Counted from the stretch's first letter, positions 1 to 11,147 are shown. The stretch: DNA of 64,000 nt from Plotosus lineatus (GCA_024760905.1 CM045744.1:46073476-46137475), one strand, 5' to 3'. Notes: a model not told the origin generated them from the sequence alone. Numbers and translations are program-made.

Positions 1-24
1 CCAGCTCAGGATATGAAACAACAT

Positions 25-63
<39 letters not shown>

Positions 64-89
64 TGTATGTGAGAGAGTGTGTGTGTGAA

Positions 90-120
<31 letters not shown>
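25..120. repeat. (TG)n / (GA)n compound microsatellite
   Basis: A run of TG dinucleotides at about 29-54 passes into GA-rich tracts at about 55-115. Simple-sequence DNA with no gene content. Confidence 0.9.
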
Positions 121-130
121 GTGAGTGTGA

Positions 131-2480
131 TGATTAGTGTAAAAGACAGCATTGCATGAAGGTTATGCCCTCGTAATCAATTAAAAATACCTTTTACCTG
201 TCTGATAATTTATTTGTGTGCAATATAATTAAAAATACATTCACAGATTTGGGTTTTGTCCCTTTTAAGAGTGGAGTGTGGGAGTGTCTGGGGAACATGC
301 TGGAAAAAAAAGAAAAAAGAAAAACCATGAAAAATACTTGTTCTTTAGTATAGGGCAAAATTTTCATTGGATGCTCACTGGTGGGACATTTAATTTCATA
401 TGCCATGCGATGATAATCCATTTTCTCACGGCGGACGTAACTTCCAGTCTGAGGTACCATCTAATAAAACACCTTGTTGATGAAAACAGCACAAGGTGAT
501 CTGCTGATTATGAAATGTTTTATAAAAAAGTGGAAAGACTTCCAGAAGGCAAAGAGAACAATGAAATATTCACATTCTGAACTACAAAGTACAGACAAGA
601 AAACCCATTCAACATCTGCCAAGTGTTACAGTCTTAGAAATAAAAAAATCCCCAAACTTTTCCAGGGCTGGTCTCATTGTCATGTTTTACTGGCAGCCCT
701 TTTTATTAACGGGGTGATGCGCTGTTGTCGGATTGTAGAATTCATGTTCTCAGGACTCGTGAAGGTTCTGACATCAGACTTCTTTTAGTTTAGTGTACTA
801 TGGCAGACATGCTGATGCCTGATGACAAAAAGGTTTCATACACGTGACTTCAGGGCCATAATGTCACAGTTACATTCGAGCACTATAGGAGCGCATCCGT
901 TTCCATAAAACAAAAAAAACCTAAAAATAATAATTGAAAAAAATTAAATGTGACAAGCAAACAGAATTAATACTGTAGTAGTTGTAGTCCTGAAGTGACC
1001 AGAGGTCTGAACTTTGTTCCAAAGGTTTTCAAGACTTTCATAGAGAGAAATTTGGCTATATAGTCTTTAAAAATAAAAAAGTAACAGTAAAATCCTCGGT
1101 GAATCGTTCAGATCATCTCATCTTAATCTGAACCTAATCTCAGTAAGAACAACCAGTGAAGTCTGTGTGTGTGTGTGTAAAATCTGGGCGTGATGGCTGC
1201 TATCGTAATAATTTTAAAGGTGACCGTTTGAAAACGGAATCTCAGAATGATGATGTAATCAGACCCAAGTTAGCATGAAAGTGTTGTGTCAGTATTTCAG
1301 GTGTTTGTGTTAAATATATAAATTCTGGGGTGGATAAAGTTCTCTACTGCACAGAAAACTGTTTTCATTTAAACTGTTACAACACAAATCTGCCCAGCTG
1401 ACGTTATACAGAAAGAAATTCAGCTACACATCTGAAGGAGATTCACGATTAACATGAACTGCGTTCTTTCATTTAAAAAACATTACTGAAAATTACAAAG
1501 CCATTCGTTTCTGTTTAATTAATCCGCATTCAAGCTGTGAGAATGAGTAAACGAGACATTCGGTCAGTATCAGGTCAGAACGAGTGTGATACTGCAGTTT
1601 AGGAAGAGTTGCATTTGGGCCGTGCAGAAGAAGATTTCTGACAACAATGTAGTACAGTAAAGAGAGAGAGAAAAAGAGAGAGAGAGAGAGAGAGAGCGCT
1701 GCTCCATGAAGTCTTTTCAGATGTCCGTCACCTGCCCCAGATCAAGAACATAATATTAGTTTTCACATGAAAACAAAACTAAAGCAAAATCTGGACATGA
1801 ATGAGACTTTTAATGCTGCTGGAGGAAAAAAACATCTCCGTTGGCCACCTTTAAACCTTCATTACTTCCATGGGGAAATTATACTTTACCCTCAGTTTGT
1901 GCGTTCATTTCTTTATTCACTGAATTACACAAAATATTGTGTGAATTTTCATGAATTTTCTACCAGAGGCGGGGCTTCTGTCAAGGAAGACTCCAATAGA
2001 ATTTAGAGAAATGATAATCGAATTTTAATTTCTGCAACTTTTAATTTTTTTTTTATGTTTTTTAATATTGTAGAGTGAGATGGGATGTCAGTTTGGTATT
2101 ATTTGGGACTGCAGGGCTTGGTGGAGGTTTGTACTCTGTGAATGATCTTATTCATCATTTGTTCATCATTCTGTGTCATTGTCCCTTATTCAAAAAATAA
2201 ATATTGACTGAGAAAAGTGTAAAGTCCGTCACATGTAATCAGCTAAATCCTGTCTTGAGACTGAAGTTCCTCAGTTTCACACTGTGGCTGTACAGAAAGT
2301 TTAATATAACATGAAATTAAAACTGGGGTTTGAGCAAAATCTAAAAGTAGCATTGTTCAGGGCTCCAGTTAGACCCTGTCCTGCCCTCAGAGGTCCTTCC
2401 AAAAACACCACCAGGTTTTAAACCAAAATTAAACCTCAGCAGAATTAAGTAGCTGAGACCCCGAGACCTCATCGCCTCAT
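131..2480. other. AT-rich stretch, nothing recognised
   Basis: Short open frames only, none resembling a known family. A GA microsatellite lies near 1661-1696 and an AATAAA hexamer near 2197. It could be intron or 3' untranslated sequence of a gene whose exons lie to the left, but nothing in the sequence shows this. Confidence 0.5.
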
Positions 2481-2523
<43 letters not shown>

Positions 2524-2527
2524 CAAA

Positions 2528-2790
2528 AACAAAAGGACAGGACAAAGACTTTCTATTGAAACTCCATTTATCACTACAGATCTGTTTCGAGGGGTGGTGA
2601 AACCATCCTCTCTCTTCAGGTGATTATAGAAGAATGATATAATATATTATATTATTATTATTATATTAATTATATATTATATTATAAGATATAATCACCT
2701 GAAGAGAGAGGATGGTTTCACCACCCCTCGAAACAGATCTGTAGTGATAAATGGAGTTTCAATAGAAAGTCTTTGTCCTGTCCTTTTGTT
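2528..2790. repeat. Perfect inverted repeat, 101-bp arms with AT-rich spacer
   Basis: The arm at 2528-2628 is the exact reverse complement of 2690-2790, by my reading over 101 bases, with a spacer of about 60 bp made almost only of A and T. Both outer sides carry TA microsatellites (about 2489-2521 and 2852-2931). It looks like a fold-back element or MITE with long terminal arms. No transposase is present. Confidence 0.9.
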
Positions 2791-2848
2791 ATTTGCTCTA
2801 CCAAAAAGTATTGAGCACTCTCCTACGGAAGGATCTACTCAGAAAATC

Positions 2849-2851
<3 letters not shown>

Positions 2852-2931
<80 letters not shown>
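2852..2931. repeat. (TA)n microsatellite
   Basis: About 40 uninterrupted TA units. Apparent open frames through it, coding alternating Ile-Tyr, are artefacts. Confidence 0.95.
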
Positions 2932-2937
<6 letters not shown>

Positions 2938-3045
2938 AATACACACGCACACAGAAAGAGTACAATTAGTCCAGCAAATCTGAAAATAAAACTAGTACAA
3001 ACCTGGGGAGGTAACATGAGAAAGTGGGGTGAGTGAGGTGCCTCA

Positions 3046-3168
<123 letters not shown>

Positions 3169-3299
3169 CTAAACAAACAACAGGTTTAACTTTAGGAAAA
3201 TACAAAAAACACTTCTCAATTCTCAACAAAATACAGGAATACCATCCACACAAAAGTATGAATTTCAAAATAATTTCACTAGTACAAAATGGGTGTGGC

Positions 3300-3575
3300 A
3301 CAAGAGCGTGGTGATAATTTCAGCCTCACAGCAAAAAGGTCCTGGGTTCGAGTCCCGAGGGGAAGGCGTTTCCTCATGAAGCTTGCATGTTCTCCCCATG
3401 GTGATGTGAGTTTCCTCTAGGTATTCCAGTTTCCTCCCCACAGTCCAAAGACATGTGCAGTAGATTAACTGGTTGCTCCAAATTGCCCCATGTGTGTAAG
3501 GGTTCAGCCCAATTCGGCTGAAATAGCATCCAGCCTTCTTGAGACCCTAATAGGATTATTGATGAATGAATGAAT
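3300..3575 (+). mobile_element. DANA/V-SINE-like tRNA-derived SINE
   Basis: A pol III B-box (GGTTCGAGTCC, 3344-3354) is followed by a conserved body with 'gcatgttctcccc', 'agtttcctc' and 'cagtccaaagacatg', and a TGAA-repeat tail near 3560-3575. This arrangement is typical of fish DANA/V-SINE-type elements. The head is the promoter of a SINE and not a working tRNA gene. Confidence 0.75.
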
Positions 3576-3665
3576 AAAAATAATAATAACAACAACAGTA
3601 ATTTATTATAATAATTATTATTATTATTATTTAGTATAATTAAATTATTATTAATAACAACACAA

Positions 3666-3992
3666 GGGGCAGTGGTGGTCTAGTGGTATAAAGCGCCGGA
3701 TCACTGATCCAAAGGTTGGGGGTTCGAGTCCCACTCTCCATAAGGTTGTCACTGTCCCCCCCAGTGCGGCTAACTGGGTTATCAAAAGGTCGGCCATGTC
3801 TCTCACTGTCTATGGTGTGAGGCATGTAAAAGAACCATTGCTGACTTTCGACAAGAGTAGGCTGCAAAGCCGTCAGTGTTTCCATCCTGCGATGGCCTGG
3901 CGAGCTGTCCACGGTGTACTCTGCCCTCGCCCTGAGTTGGCCGACCCTAATTAGGATGAAGCGGTTACAGAAAATGAACTGATGAACTGAAC
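3666..3992 (+). mobile_element. tRNA-derived SINE (family S), copy 1, with exchanged tail
   Basis: The tRNA-like head has A-box 'tggtctagtggta' and B-box 'ggttcgagtcc', followed by the body seen in the other family S copies ('cactgtctatgg', 'gtaaaagaaccattgctgac'). From about 3890 the 3' part differs from the other copies: it carries a DANA-like end ('ccgaccctaattaggatgaag') instead of the RTE-like end. The RTE LINE starting at 4005 was inserted directly after it. Confidence 0.8.
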
Positions 3993-4120
3993 AATACATT
4001 AACTAATGCAGCCGTGAGGGAGGGCACAAGCCAGTGTTCACCCTCACGCCAGTCCCAAGCCCGGATAAATGCAGACGGTTGCGTCAGGAAGGGCATCCTG
4101 CGTAAATCCAATGCCACATA

Positions 4121-5396
4121 CTAGTCCTTCTCAAAAAAATTAGCATATTGTTATAAAGTTCATTATTTTCTGTAATTTACTGATAAAAATTAAACTTTCA
4201 TATATTTTAAATTCACTGCACACCAACCGAAATATTTCAGGTCTTTTATTGTTTTAATACTGATGATTTTGGCATACAGCTCATGAAAACCAAAAATTCC
4301 TATCTCAAAAAATTAGCATATTTCATGGCAGGCCAATTGGGCACAGTAATAGCATGGTCAGTAAACCATTTAGCAGTGGTTTTGGCACTGTGAGCAGGTG
4401 CCAGGTCGTGCTGAAAAATGAAATCTTCATCTCCATAAAGCTGTTCGGCTGATGGACGCATGAAGTGCTCCAAAATCTCCTGATAGCTAGCTGCATTGAC
4501 CCTGCCCTTGATACAACACAGTGGACCAACACCAGCAGCTGACATGGCACCCCCAGACCATCACTGACTGTGGGTACTTGACACTGGACTTCAGGTATTT
4601 TGGCATTTCCTTGTCCCCAGTCTTCCTCCAGACTCTGGCACCTTGATTTCCGAATGACATGCACAATTTGCTTTCATCCGAAAAAAGTACTTTGTACCAC
4701 TGAGCAACAGTCCAGTGCTGCTTCTCTGGAGCCCAGGTCAGCCGCTTCTGCCGCTGTTTCTGCTTCAAAAGTGGCTTAACCTGGGGAATGTGGCACCTGT
4801 AGCCCAGTCCACTGCTTCCACAGGTCCCTCAAGGTCTGGAATCGGCCCTTCTCCACAATCTTCCTCAGGGTCCGGTCACCTCTTCTGGTTGTGCAGCGTT
4901 TTCTGCCACACCTTTTCCTTCCCACAGACGTCCCACTGAGGTGGCTTGATACAGCACTCTGGGAACAGCCTAGTCACTCAAGAGATTTCTTTCTGTATCT
5001 TCCCCTCTTGCTTGAGGGTGTCAATGATGTCCTTCTGGACAGCAGTCAGGTCGGCAGTCTTACCCATGATTGTGGTTTTGAGTAATGAACCAGGCTGGGA
5101 GTTTTTAAAAGCCTCAGGAATCTTTTGCAGGTGTTTAGAGTTAATTGGTTGATTCAGATGATTAGGTTAATAGCTCGTTTACACTACCTGAACATGATAT
5201 GCTCATTTTTTGAGATAGGAATTTTGGGTTTTCATGAGCTGTATGCCAAAATCATCAGTATTACAACAATAAAAGACCTGAAATATTTCAGTTGGTGTGC
5301 AATGAATCTAAAATATATGAAAGTTTAATTTTTATCAGGACATTACAGAAAATAATGAACTTTATCACAATATGCTAATTTTTTGAGAAGGACGAG
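4121..5396. mobile_element. Tc1-like DNA transposon nested in the RTE 5' region
   Basis: An element of 1276 bp flanked by TA (4119-4120 and 5397-5398). It has terminal inverted repeats of about 200 bp: the left begins CTAGTCCTTCTC and the right ends GAGAAGGACGAG, and the inner ends meet near 4318 and 5214. Joining the flanks at one TA restores the RTE sequence in register with RTE copy 2 near 26,810-26,825, so insertion came after the LINE. The internal gene is a deleted transposase remnant on the minus strand. Confidence 0.92.
4330..5067 (-). pseudogene. Tc1-like transposase remnant, C-terminus deleted
   Basis: On the minus strand the remnant starts at 5067 with MGKTADLTAVQKDI, typical of Tc1-like helix-turn-helix N-termini in fish. 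It contains several stops and frameshifts. The part with the second catalytic Asp is readable (QHDLAPAHSAKTT, about 4375-4413). Directly after the WP motif near 4330 the sequence runs into the terminal repeat, so the segment with the last acidic catalytic residue is missing. The copy is non-autonomous. Confidence 0.85.
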
Positions 5397-5579
5397 TATA
5401 ACATGCAAGTCAAAAATACGAATTCCATACCAGATCGGTCGAGGCCGGGGTTAACAACAACCGCCATCAGCGCCGTTAAGCAACAGGGTGCTGGTGGATA
5501 TTGGACTGTTGTTTGTCGAAGAAGGAGAGGTTGAAGAAGGAGAGGCGGGAGGCGTGTCCGTAGGCAGAGAAAGAAGAGG

Positions 5580-6230
5580 CAAGGCACGAGTCTGGGACTG
5601 AGAGTAGGGATTTTGAATGTTGGAACTATGACAGGAAAAGGTAGAGAGCTTGGTGACATGATGCAGAGGAGGAAGGTGGACATACTGTGTGTTCAGGAGA
5701 CCAGGTGGAAAGGTAGTGAGGCTAGAAGTTTAGGAGCAGGGTTTGAGCTGTTTTATCATGGTGTGGATGGGAAGAGAAATGGAGTAGGTGTCATCGAGAA
5801 GGAGGGGTTTGTCAGGAATGTTCTACAAGTGAAAAGAGTGTCAGACAGAGTGATGAGTCTCAAGTTGGAAATCGAAGGTGTGATGTTCAATGTTGTTCGT
5901 GCTTATGCCCCACAGGCAGGAAGTGAGCTAGAAGAGAAGGAGAGATTCTGGAGTGAGTTAGATGAAGTGATGCAGAGTACCCCCAGAGGTGAAAGAGTGG
6001 TCATTGGTGCAGACTTCGACGGACATGTTGGTGCAGGCAACAGAGGGGATGAGGAAGTGATGGGCAGGTTTGGTATCCAGGACAGGAACACAGAAGGACA
6101 GATGTTGATAAATTTGCAAAAAGGATGGAAATGGCCATGGTAAATACTTTCTTCCAGAAGAGACAGGAGCATAGGGTGACTTCTAAAAGCGGAGGTAGGG
6201 GCAGACAAGTAGACTACATCTTGTGTAGGC
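5580..6230 (+). pseudogene. RTE copy 1 endonuclease domain (broken)
   Basis: An APE-like endonuclease reading from 5613: NVGTMTGKGREL at the start, CVQETRW (Glu motif), VVRAYAPQ and VIGADFDGHVG. The frame is lost near 6143 at LINLQKGWKWPW. RTE copy 2 has Asn where this copy has Asp in the GADFxGH motif, so an expected catalytic-region residue is altered here. Confidence 0.85.
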
Positions 6231-6417
6231 GATGTAATTCAAAGGAAGTCAAGTGACTGCAAAGTAGTAGTGGGTGAGAGTGTTGCCAAATTATAGGATG
6301 GTGGTGTGCAGGATGACGCTGATGGTGAAGAAGGTAAAGAAGGCAAAGGCAGAGCAGAAGACAAAGTGGTGGAACCTGAAAAAGGAAGAGTGACGGGTTG
6401 TCTTCAAGGAGGAGTTG

Positions 6418-8258
6418 AAATAGGCTTTGGGTGGTCAGGAAGTGCTTCCAGATGACTGGACAACTACAGCTAATGTGATCAGGAAGACAGGTAGGATAAT
6501 ACTTGGTGTGTCATCTGGAAGGAAAGTAGATAAGGAGACTTGGTGTTGGAATAAGGAAGTGCAGGAGTGTGTACAAAGGAAGAGGTTGCTAAGAAGAAAT
6601 CGGACATTGAGAGGACCGAAGAGAGTAAACAGGAGTACAGGGAGACACAGTGTAAGGCGAAGGTAGCGGTGTCAAAGGCCAAACAGATGGCATATGATGA
6701 CTTGTATGATAGGTTGGACAGTAAGGAGGGAGAAAATGATTTATACAGGTTGGCACAAAAGAGAAATAGAGATGGGAGGGACGTGCAGCAAGTTAGCGTG
6801 ATTAAGGACAGAGTGGGAAATGTATGGACTGATGACAGAAGTGTGCTGGAAAAATGGAAAGAGTACTTTGAGGAGCTGATGAATGAGGAAAATGAGAGCG
6901 AGGGGGAATCGATTTTCTGACAAGAACATTCAAAAAGTTTTTCGAGAGTGAGAGGATGCCGAAGGAATGGAGGAGAAGTGTGATGGTGCCCATTTTTAAG
7001 AACAAGGGAGACGTGCAGAGTTGTGGCAACGACAGAGGGAAAAAGTTGATGAGCCATATGATGAAGATTTGGGAAAGAATAGTGCAAGATAGCCTAAGAA
7101 CAGAGGTCAGCATTTGTGAACAACAGTTTGGTTTCATGCCAAGAAAGAGCACCACAGATGCAGTGTTTGCCTTGAGGATGTTAATAGAGAAGTACAGAGA
7201 AGGTCAGAGGGAGATGCATTGTGCCTTTGTGGATCTGGAGAAAGCATATGACAGGGTGCGGAGAGAGGAACTGAGGTATTGCATGAAGAAGTCTGGAGTG
7301 GCAGAGAAGTATGTTAGATTGGCGCAGGACATGTATGAGAGATGTAAGACAGTGGTGAGGTGTGCTCTTGGTGTGACAGAAGAGTTCAAGGTGGAGGTGG
7401 GACAGCGAACAGCGGAACAGTAAGAGTCAGCTCAGAGCCCCTTCTTGTTTGCTATGGTGATGGACAGGTTGACAGACAAGGTTAGACAAGGTTCCTCATG
7501 GACTATGATGTTTGCAGATGACATCGTGATCTGTAGTGAGAGCAGAGAACAAGTGCAGGAAAATCTAGAGTGGTGGAGGTATGCCCTGGAAAGGAGGGGA
7601 TTGAAGGTTAGCCTCAGTAAATCAGAATACATGTGTGTGAACGACAAGGACCCAAGAGGAACGGTGAGGTTACAGGGAGCAGAGATAACGAAGGTGGAGG
7701 ATTTTAAGTACTTAGGCTCAACAATCCAGAGCAATGGAGAGTGTGGAAAAGAGGTGAAGAAGCGTGTGCAGGCAGGTTGGGATGGTTGGAGAAGTGTCCG
7801 GTGTGATGTGTGATCGAAAGGTATCGGCAAGAATGAAAGGAAAAGTGTACAAGATGGTGATGAGGCCAGTGTATGGTTTAGAAACAGTGGCATTGAGGAA
7901 AAGACAGGAGGCAGAGCTGGAGGTAGCAGAGATGAAAATGTTGAGGTTCTCTTTGGGAGTAACGAGGATGGATAGGATCAGGAATGAGCACATCAGAGGG
8001 ACAGCACATGTAAGATGTTTTGGAGACAAAGTCAGAGAGGCTAGATTGAGATGGTTTGGACATGTACAGAGGAGGGATAGTGAGTATATTGGCAGTAGGA
8101 TGCTGAGGTTGGAACTACCAGGCAGAAGGCCCAGAGGAAGACCAAAGAGAAGATTTATGGATGTGGTGAAGGAAGACATGAAGGTAGAGGGAGTAAGAGT
8201 AGAAGATGCAGAGGACAGGGTGAGATGGAGGCAGATGATTCGCTGTGGCGACCCCTGA
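6418..8258 (+). pseudogene. RTE copy 1 linker and reverse transcriptase (broken)
   Basis: Successive frames carry the linker (6427-6920), the RT fingers and palm (6956-7423, with CAFVDLEKAYDRV), the catalytic FADD box (MMFADDIVICSES, about 7508-7546) and the C-terminal part (7764-8258, RLRWFGHVQRRDSEYI and GRPKRRFMDVVKEDM). Compared with RTE copy 2, roughly 60 codons are missing between the linker and the RT near 6915. Frameshifts lie near 7423 and 7800. No function is expected. Confidence 0.88.
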
Positions 8259-8301
8259 AGGGAACAGCCGAAAGGAAAAGAAGAAGAAGAATACATTAAC
8301 T

Positions 8302-9095
8302 GCTTCGCTGTAAAAAAAAATCTGATTGCAGTTCGTTGAAGAAAACGCTTTCTGATGGAAGAAAATGTACTGTCTGAGTTTTGTATTTTTATTAAATAAA
8401 TATTTTAATTGATTATAATGCACTGTTAAAAGCATGTATATGTATACTTTAAACGATAATACTTTATTTTCATCTTATTTATGCAAAAGTATATTTTATA
8501 CATTATTTATAAACACAATTCAAGACACGGCATTCAAATTTACAATAATAATCACAAGTTGTTTACTCCCGAACAAAGTAAGGTAAACAGAAGTAAAAGT
8601 AAACTGTGGCCAATTAAAAAGTTTTTAAATATAAACTTTGTTTTGTTCATGTTCAGGGGCAATAATTATGAATTTTTAAATGTACTTTTGCCACATTTAA
8701 GAGAAATAAAGTCAATGAAACGGCTACAAGTTCGGCTAACTAGCAGTTGAGCTAACCATCAGCATTTCATCAAGTGAATCGCAAATATTATAAAAATAAA
8801 CAAATAAACAAGGAAACCTCTCCACACAGACCTACACAATCAGTGCAGAAACACTTTGAGCTGGTCACTTAATTTATAGATGAAGTACATTTGTGTTTCT
8901 TCTACTACTGCTAGCAACTGGTGTTATTCCCGTGTCCGAATTCCAGATCCTTTACTTTGTTGCAGTAATACCCCTAAGTAGGGAGCAGAAGAACCTAGGT
9001 CATAACAACATGTGTGCTCCCATGCAGGCAGGATGATGTGATTTGGAACGACACCCAAAACTTTGGCTGGGTTCTCCTGTTGCTTCAGTACTTAC
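8302..9095. other. AT-rich non-coding stretch
   Basis: No recognised coding sequence or repeat. It lies on the 3' side of the G-gamma exon and is probably its intron, but I could not find the expected next exon (Asn-Pro-Phe and CaaX end) here or further left. Confidence 0.5.
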
Positions 9096-9188
9096 ATTAA
9101 TTCGGCGCACACTGGCCTCCAGTCGTAGCTGTTTCACGACTTTGTGAGCGACGGCCAGGCTGCTGCTGGTGGCATTATTGTTCGACAT
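9096..9188 (-). CDS. G-protein gamma subunit, N-terminal coding exon
   Basis: A 31-codon exon starting at 9188 with MSNNNATSSSLAVAH and continuing KVVKQLRLEASVRRIN, then a consensus donor GTAAGT at 9095-9090. G-gamma subunits form the coiled coil with G-beta at the inner plasma membrane. The pattern 'VxQLxxEAxxxRI' followed by a phase-0 donor just before the VS motif is the usual exon boundary of this family. An in-frame ATG five codons upstream (9203) is less family-like. The second exon, with the prenylation box, is not visible, so the paralogue is left unnamed. It may be a live gene continuing beyond the window or an orphan exon. Confidence 0.72.
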
Positions 9189-9241
9189 GATGACCAACTT
9201 CAAGTTTTACGACTTTCAATGTTTATACGCCCAGAAAGGGA

Positions 9242-9352
9242 AACCGGAAGCGCTCCCAGTATGTTTGGGAACTTGCTCAATCCCCGCCTCCTGATCAAGG
9301 TTGCCAGGCAACGAGATATCCCACCACCAACGAAATTCAGTTGCCAGGCAAC
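9242..9352. promoter_or_regulatory. Two RFX X-box palindromes and an ETS-like site upstream of the G-gamma exon
   Basis: The 13-mer GTTGCCAGGCAAC occurs twice, at 9300-9312 and 9340-9352. Each fits the RFX consensus GTNRCC-N-RGYAAC perfectly. They are 40 bp apart and about 110-165 bp upstream of the minus-strand ATG at 9188. An ETS-like ACCGGAAG lies at about 9243-9250. Regulation of the G-gamma gene by RFX factors is an inference from position. Confidence 0.65.
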
Positions 9353-10139
9353 ACTGAAAAACTGGCACCCCAGGGAAACGTGACGTTCAGTTAAAAGTTT
9401 TATTCCCTGTAAGCTCTGAGTGAACCAAGAGAACATACACTTCGACTTTGCTTTATTCTTGGTGCGAAAAGGGGATTCTTCTGTCATCTGTCCATCTATC
9501 ACTCATTCACTCACTTATTTACTAAAATACTAAATTACTTATTCACTAAAACTCTTTGAAAAGGTGGGTTACACCCTGAACAGTTTGTCAGTTCATCACA
9601 GGGCCAATGCACAAAACACACAAGAGCAGCCTACCTGAAATGGCTGCATGCCAACATATCAATCGCCCTTTCTCAGCTCCGATGTTGGTTGCTGTTCTGC
9701 GGTAAGTTCGCTGGAGCGCCATCATCAGAAGCAGACGTCGCTCATTTCTCCGAAATCGCAGCTCCTCGATTCCGTGCTCCGCACATCGTTATATCGTCAC
9801 CTCGTGTCTTTCTCTGTTTCCTCAGTAGCAGGGACTAAGATCCAAGGATGAAACATAACTGCGGGAAATGCAGATGCAGTTTTATGGTTCTCAGAAGCAT
9901 CACATATCTTGTAGTGTTAGTAAAAGTGTCCCGAAATCAGCAGTTATGTCCCATCACTCGGATCTGCATAAAACTGTCATGAGCAGAGGTGAAAGTAAGT
10001 CAGAACACACTGGAGCGACGTGCTGCTCAGAAATATACAGGCCTCTTCTCCTGGAACACCTGGGAACGCCTTGGAAAAGCAACTTCCACCCAGGCAGACA
10101 GTTAAAGATGGTAAAGTCTGTTGGGTTTTTACACCCGAG
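9353..10139. other. No gene recognised
   Basis: A short fragment near 9560-9620 resembles the body of the DANA-like SINEs ('ttacaccctgaacag', 'cacagggccaatgcac'). The remainder holds no feature I can support. Confidence 0.45.
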
Positions 10140-10395
10140 CCTAGTGACTCATCAGGCCGGTGCTGACTGTAGCGTGAAGCGACCAGGGGACCAACTCCTC
10201 CTGGATGGGACGCTAGTCCATTGCAGGTTACCTTCCCAGTATATTGTACATACTGGAACCCATTTATACTGTTGAATGAACTGAGGTACACTTGTGGTTG
10301 AGACCTTGTCCAAGGGGCTTAGCACAGTGGGATTTTAACTCACAACCTCCGGGTCATGAGCGCAGCACCCTAACCACTACACCACCGGCCCCACC
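10140..10395 (-). mobile_element. tRNA-derived SINE, separate family
   Basis: Read on the minus strand from 10395, a tRNA-like head ('ggtggtgtagtggttaggg', then 'aggttgtgagttaaaatcc') is followed by a body with 'ccttggacaaggtctcaac' and 'atggactagcgtcccat'. The latter phrase is common in fish SINE bodies. It is not a functional tRNA gene. Confidence 0.65.
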
Positions 10396-10611
10396 AGGCA
10401 GACAGCGCAAGCCACTTATTCTTTCCTTATCTGACAGGTTGAACTGGGTTTTGGTGACTGGACAAACACTATAAATCACCAAAATATATGTAGGAGACTC
10501 CCCAAACATACAGAAGACCATCTGGTCAGATGAGATTTAAATTGAACCTTTTGGCCAAAGAAAATGCTATTTCTGGCCAAACATCTCTCATCACCCCAAG
10601 TATCAAGCAGA

Positions 10612-10840
10612 GAAGTATGTTAGAGTGGTGCAGGACATGTATGAGCGATGTAAGACAGTGGTGAGGTGTGCTGTCGTGTGACAGAAGAGTTCAAGGTGGA
10701 GGTAGGACTGCATCAAAGGTCAGCTCTGAGTCCCTTCTTCTTCGCAATGGTGACGGACAGGCTGACAGACGAGGTTAGACAAGATTCCCCATGGACTATG
10801 ATGTTTGCAGATGACATTGTGATCTGTAATGAGAGCATCC
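10612..10840 (+). mobile_element. RTE LINE fragment (RT palm with FADD box)
   Basis: About 230 bp match RTE copy 2 from AEKYVRVVQDMYERCK to MMFADDIVICNES. The frame breaks near 10675. It stops abruptly at 10840 against the MITE that follows. Confidence 0.88.
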
Positions 10841-11099
10841 GTTCCAGAGCCTTTTTCGTAGCCTGGAGGTTTCGTAAGTAGAGGCACATTTTACATGTAA
10901 AACGCATGATTTGTTCCAAGGCTCCAAGACGACCACATGAACCCGTTAAAAATGATAAACGTACACCAATTTTGTATGAAATATGTGTTAAAAGTAAAAG
11001 AAAATTACCTATTAAACCATTTAAACATTTTATTAACATATTAAACAATTTTATGAACATATTTATTAATTAAACCATTATTAAACATTTTTTATTAAT

Positions 11100-11147
<48 letters not shown>

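Larger units (their letters stand above)
4005..8289 (+). mobile_element. RTE-type LINE, copy 1 (full length, interrupted by a Tc1 element)
   Basis: A non-LTR retrotransposon bounded by a 12-bp target-site duplication, AATACATTAACT, at 3993-4004 and 8290-8301. Without the nested Tc1 element it is about 3.0 kb. It encodes an APE-type endonuclease followed by reverse transcriptase and ends in a short GAA-rich tail. The protein resembles the RTE group often mis-annotated in fish as craniofacial development protein 2-like. Several frameshifts and an internal deletion show that it is dead. The clade call rests on protein pattern memory. Confidence 0.9.

Noticed and set aside
2744..3017. Open frames of alternating Ile-Tyr on both strands
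   Set aside because: They are translations of a TA microsatellite; the same applies near 21,400, 50,950, 53,650, 54,770 and 56,760.
3700..3735. tRNA gene at the SINE heads (also 38,740, 40,400, 41,100, 53,510)
   Set aside because: Pol III boxes are present, but the heads are embedded in repeated SINE bodies and the full cloverleaf with an acceptor stem is not convincing.
5613..8258. Host gene similar to craniofacial development protein 2
   Set aside because: Such names come from RTE endonuclease matches. Target-site duplication and a second copy show it is a LINE.
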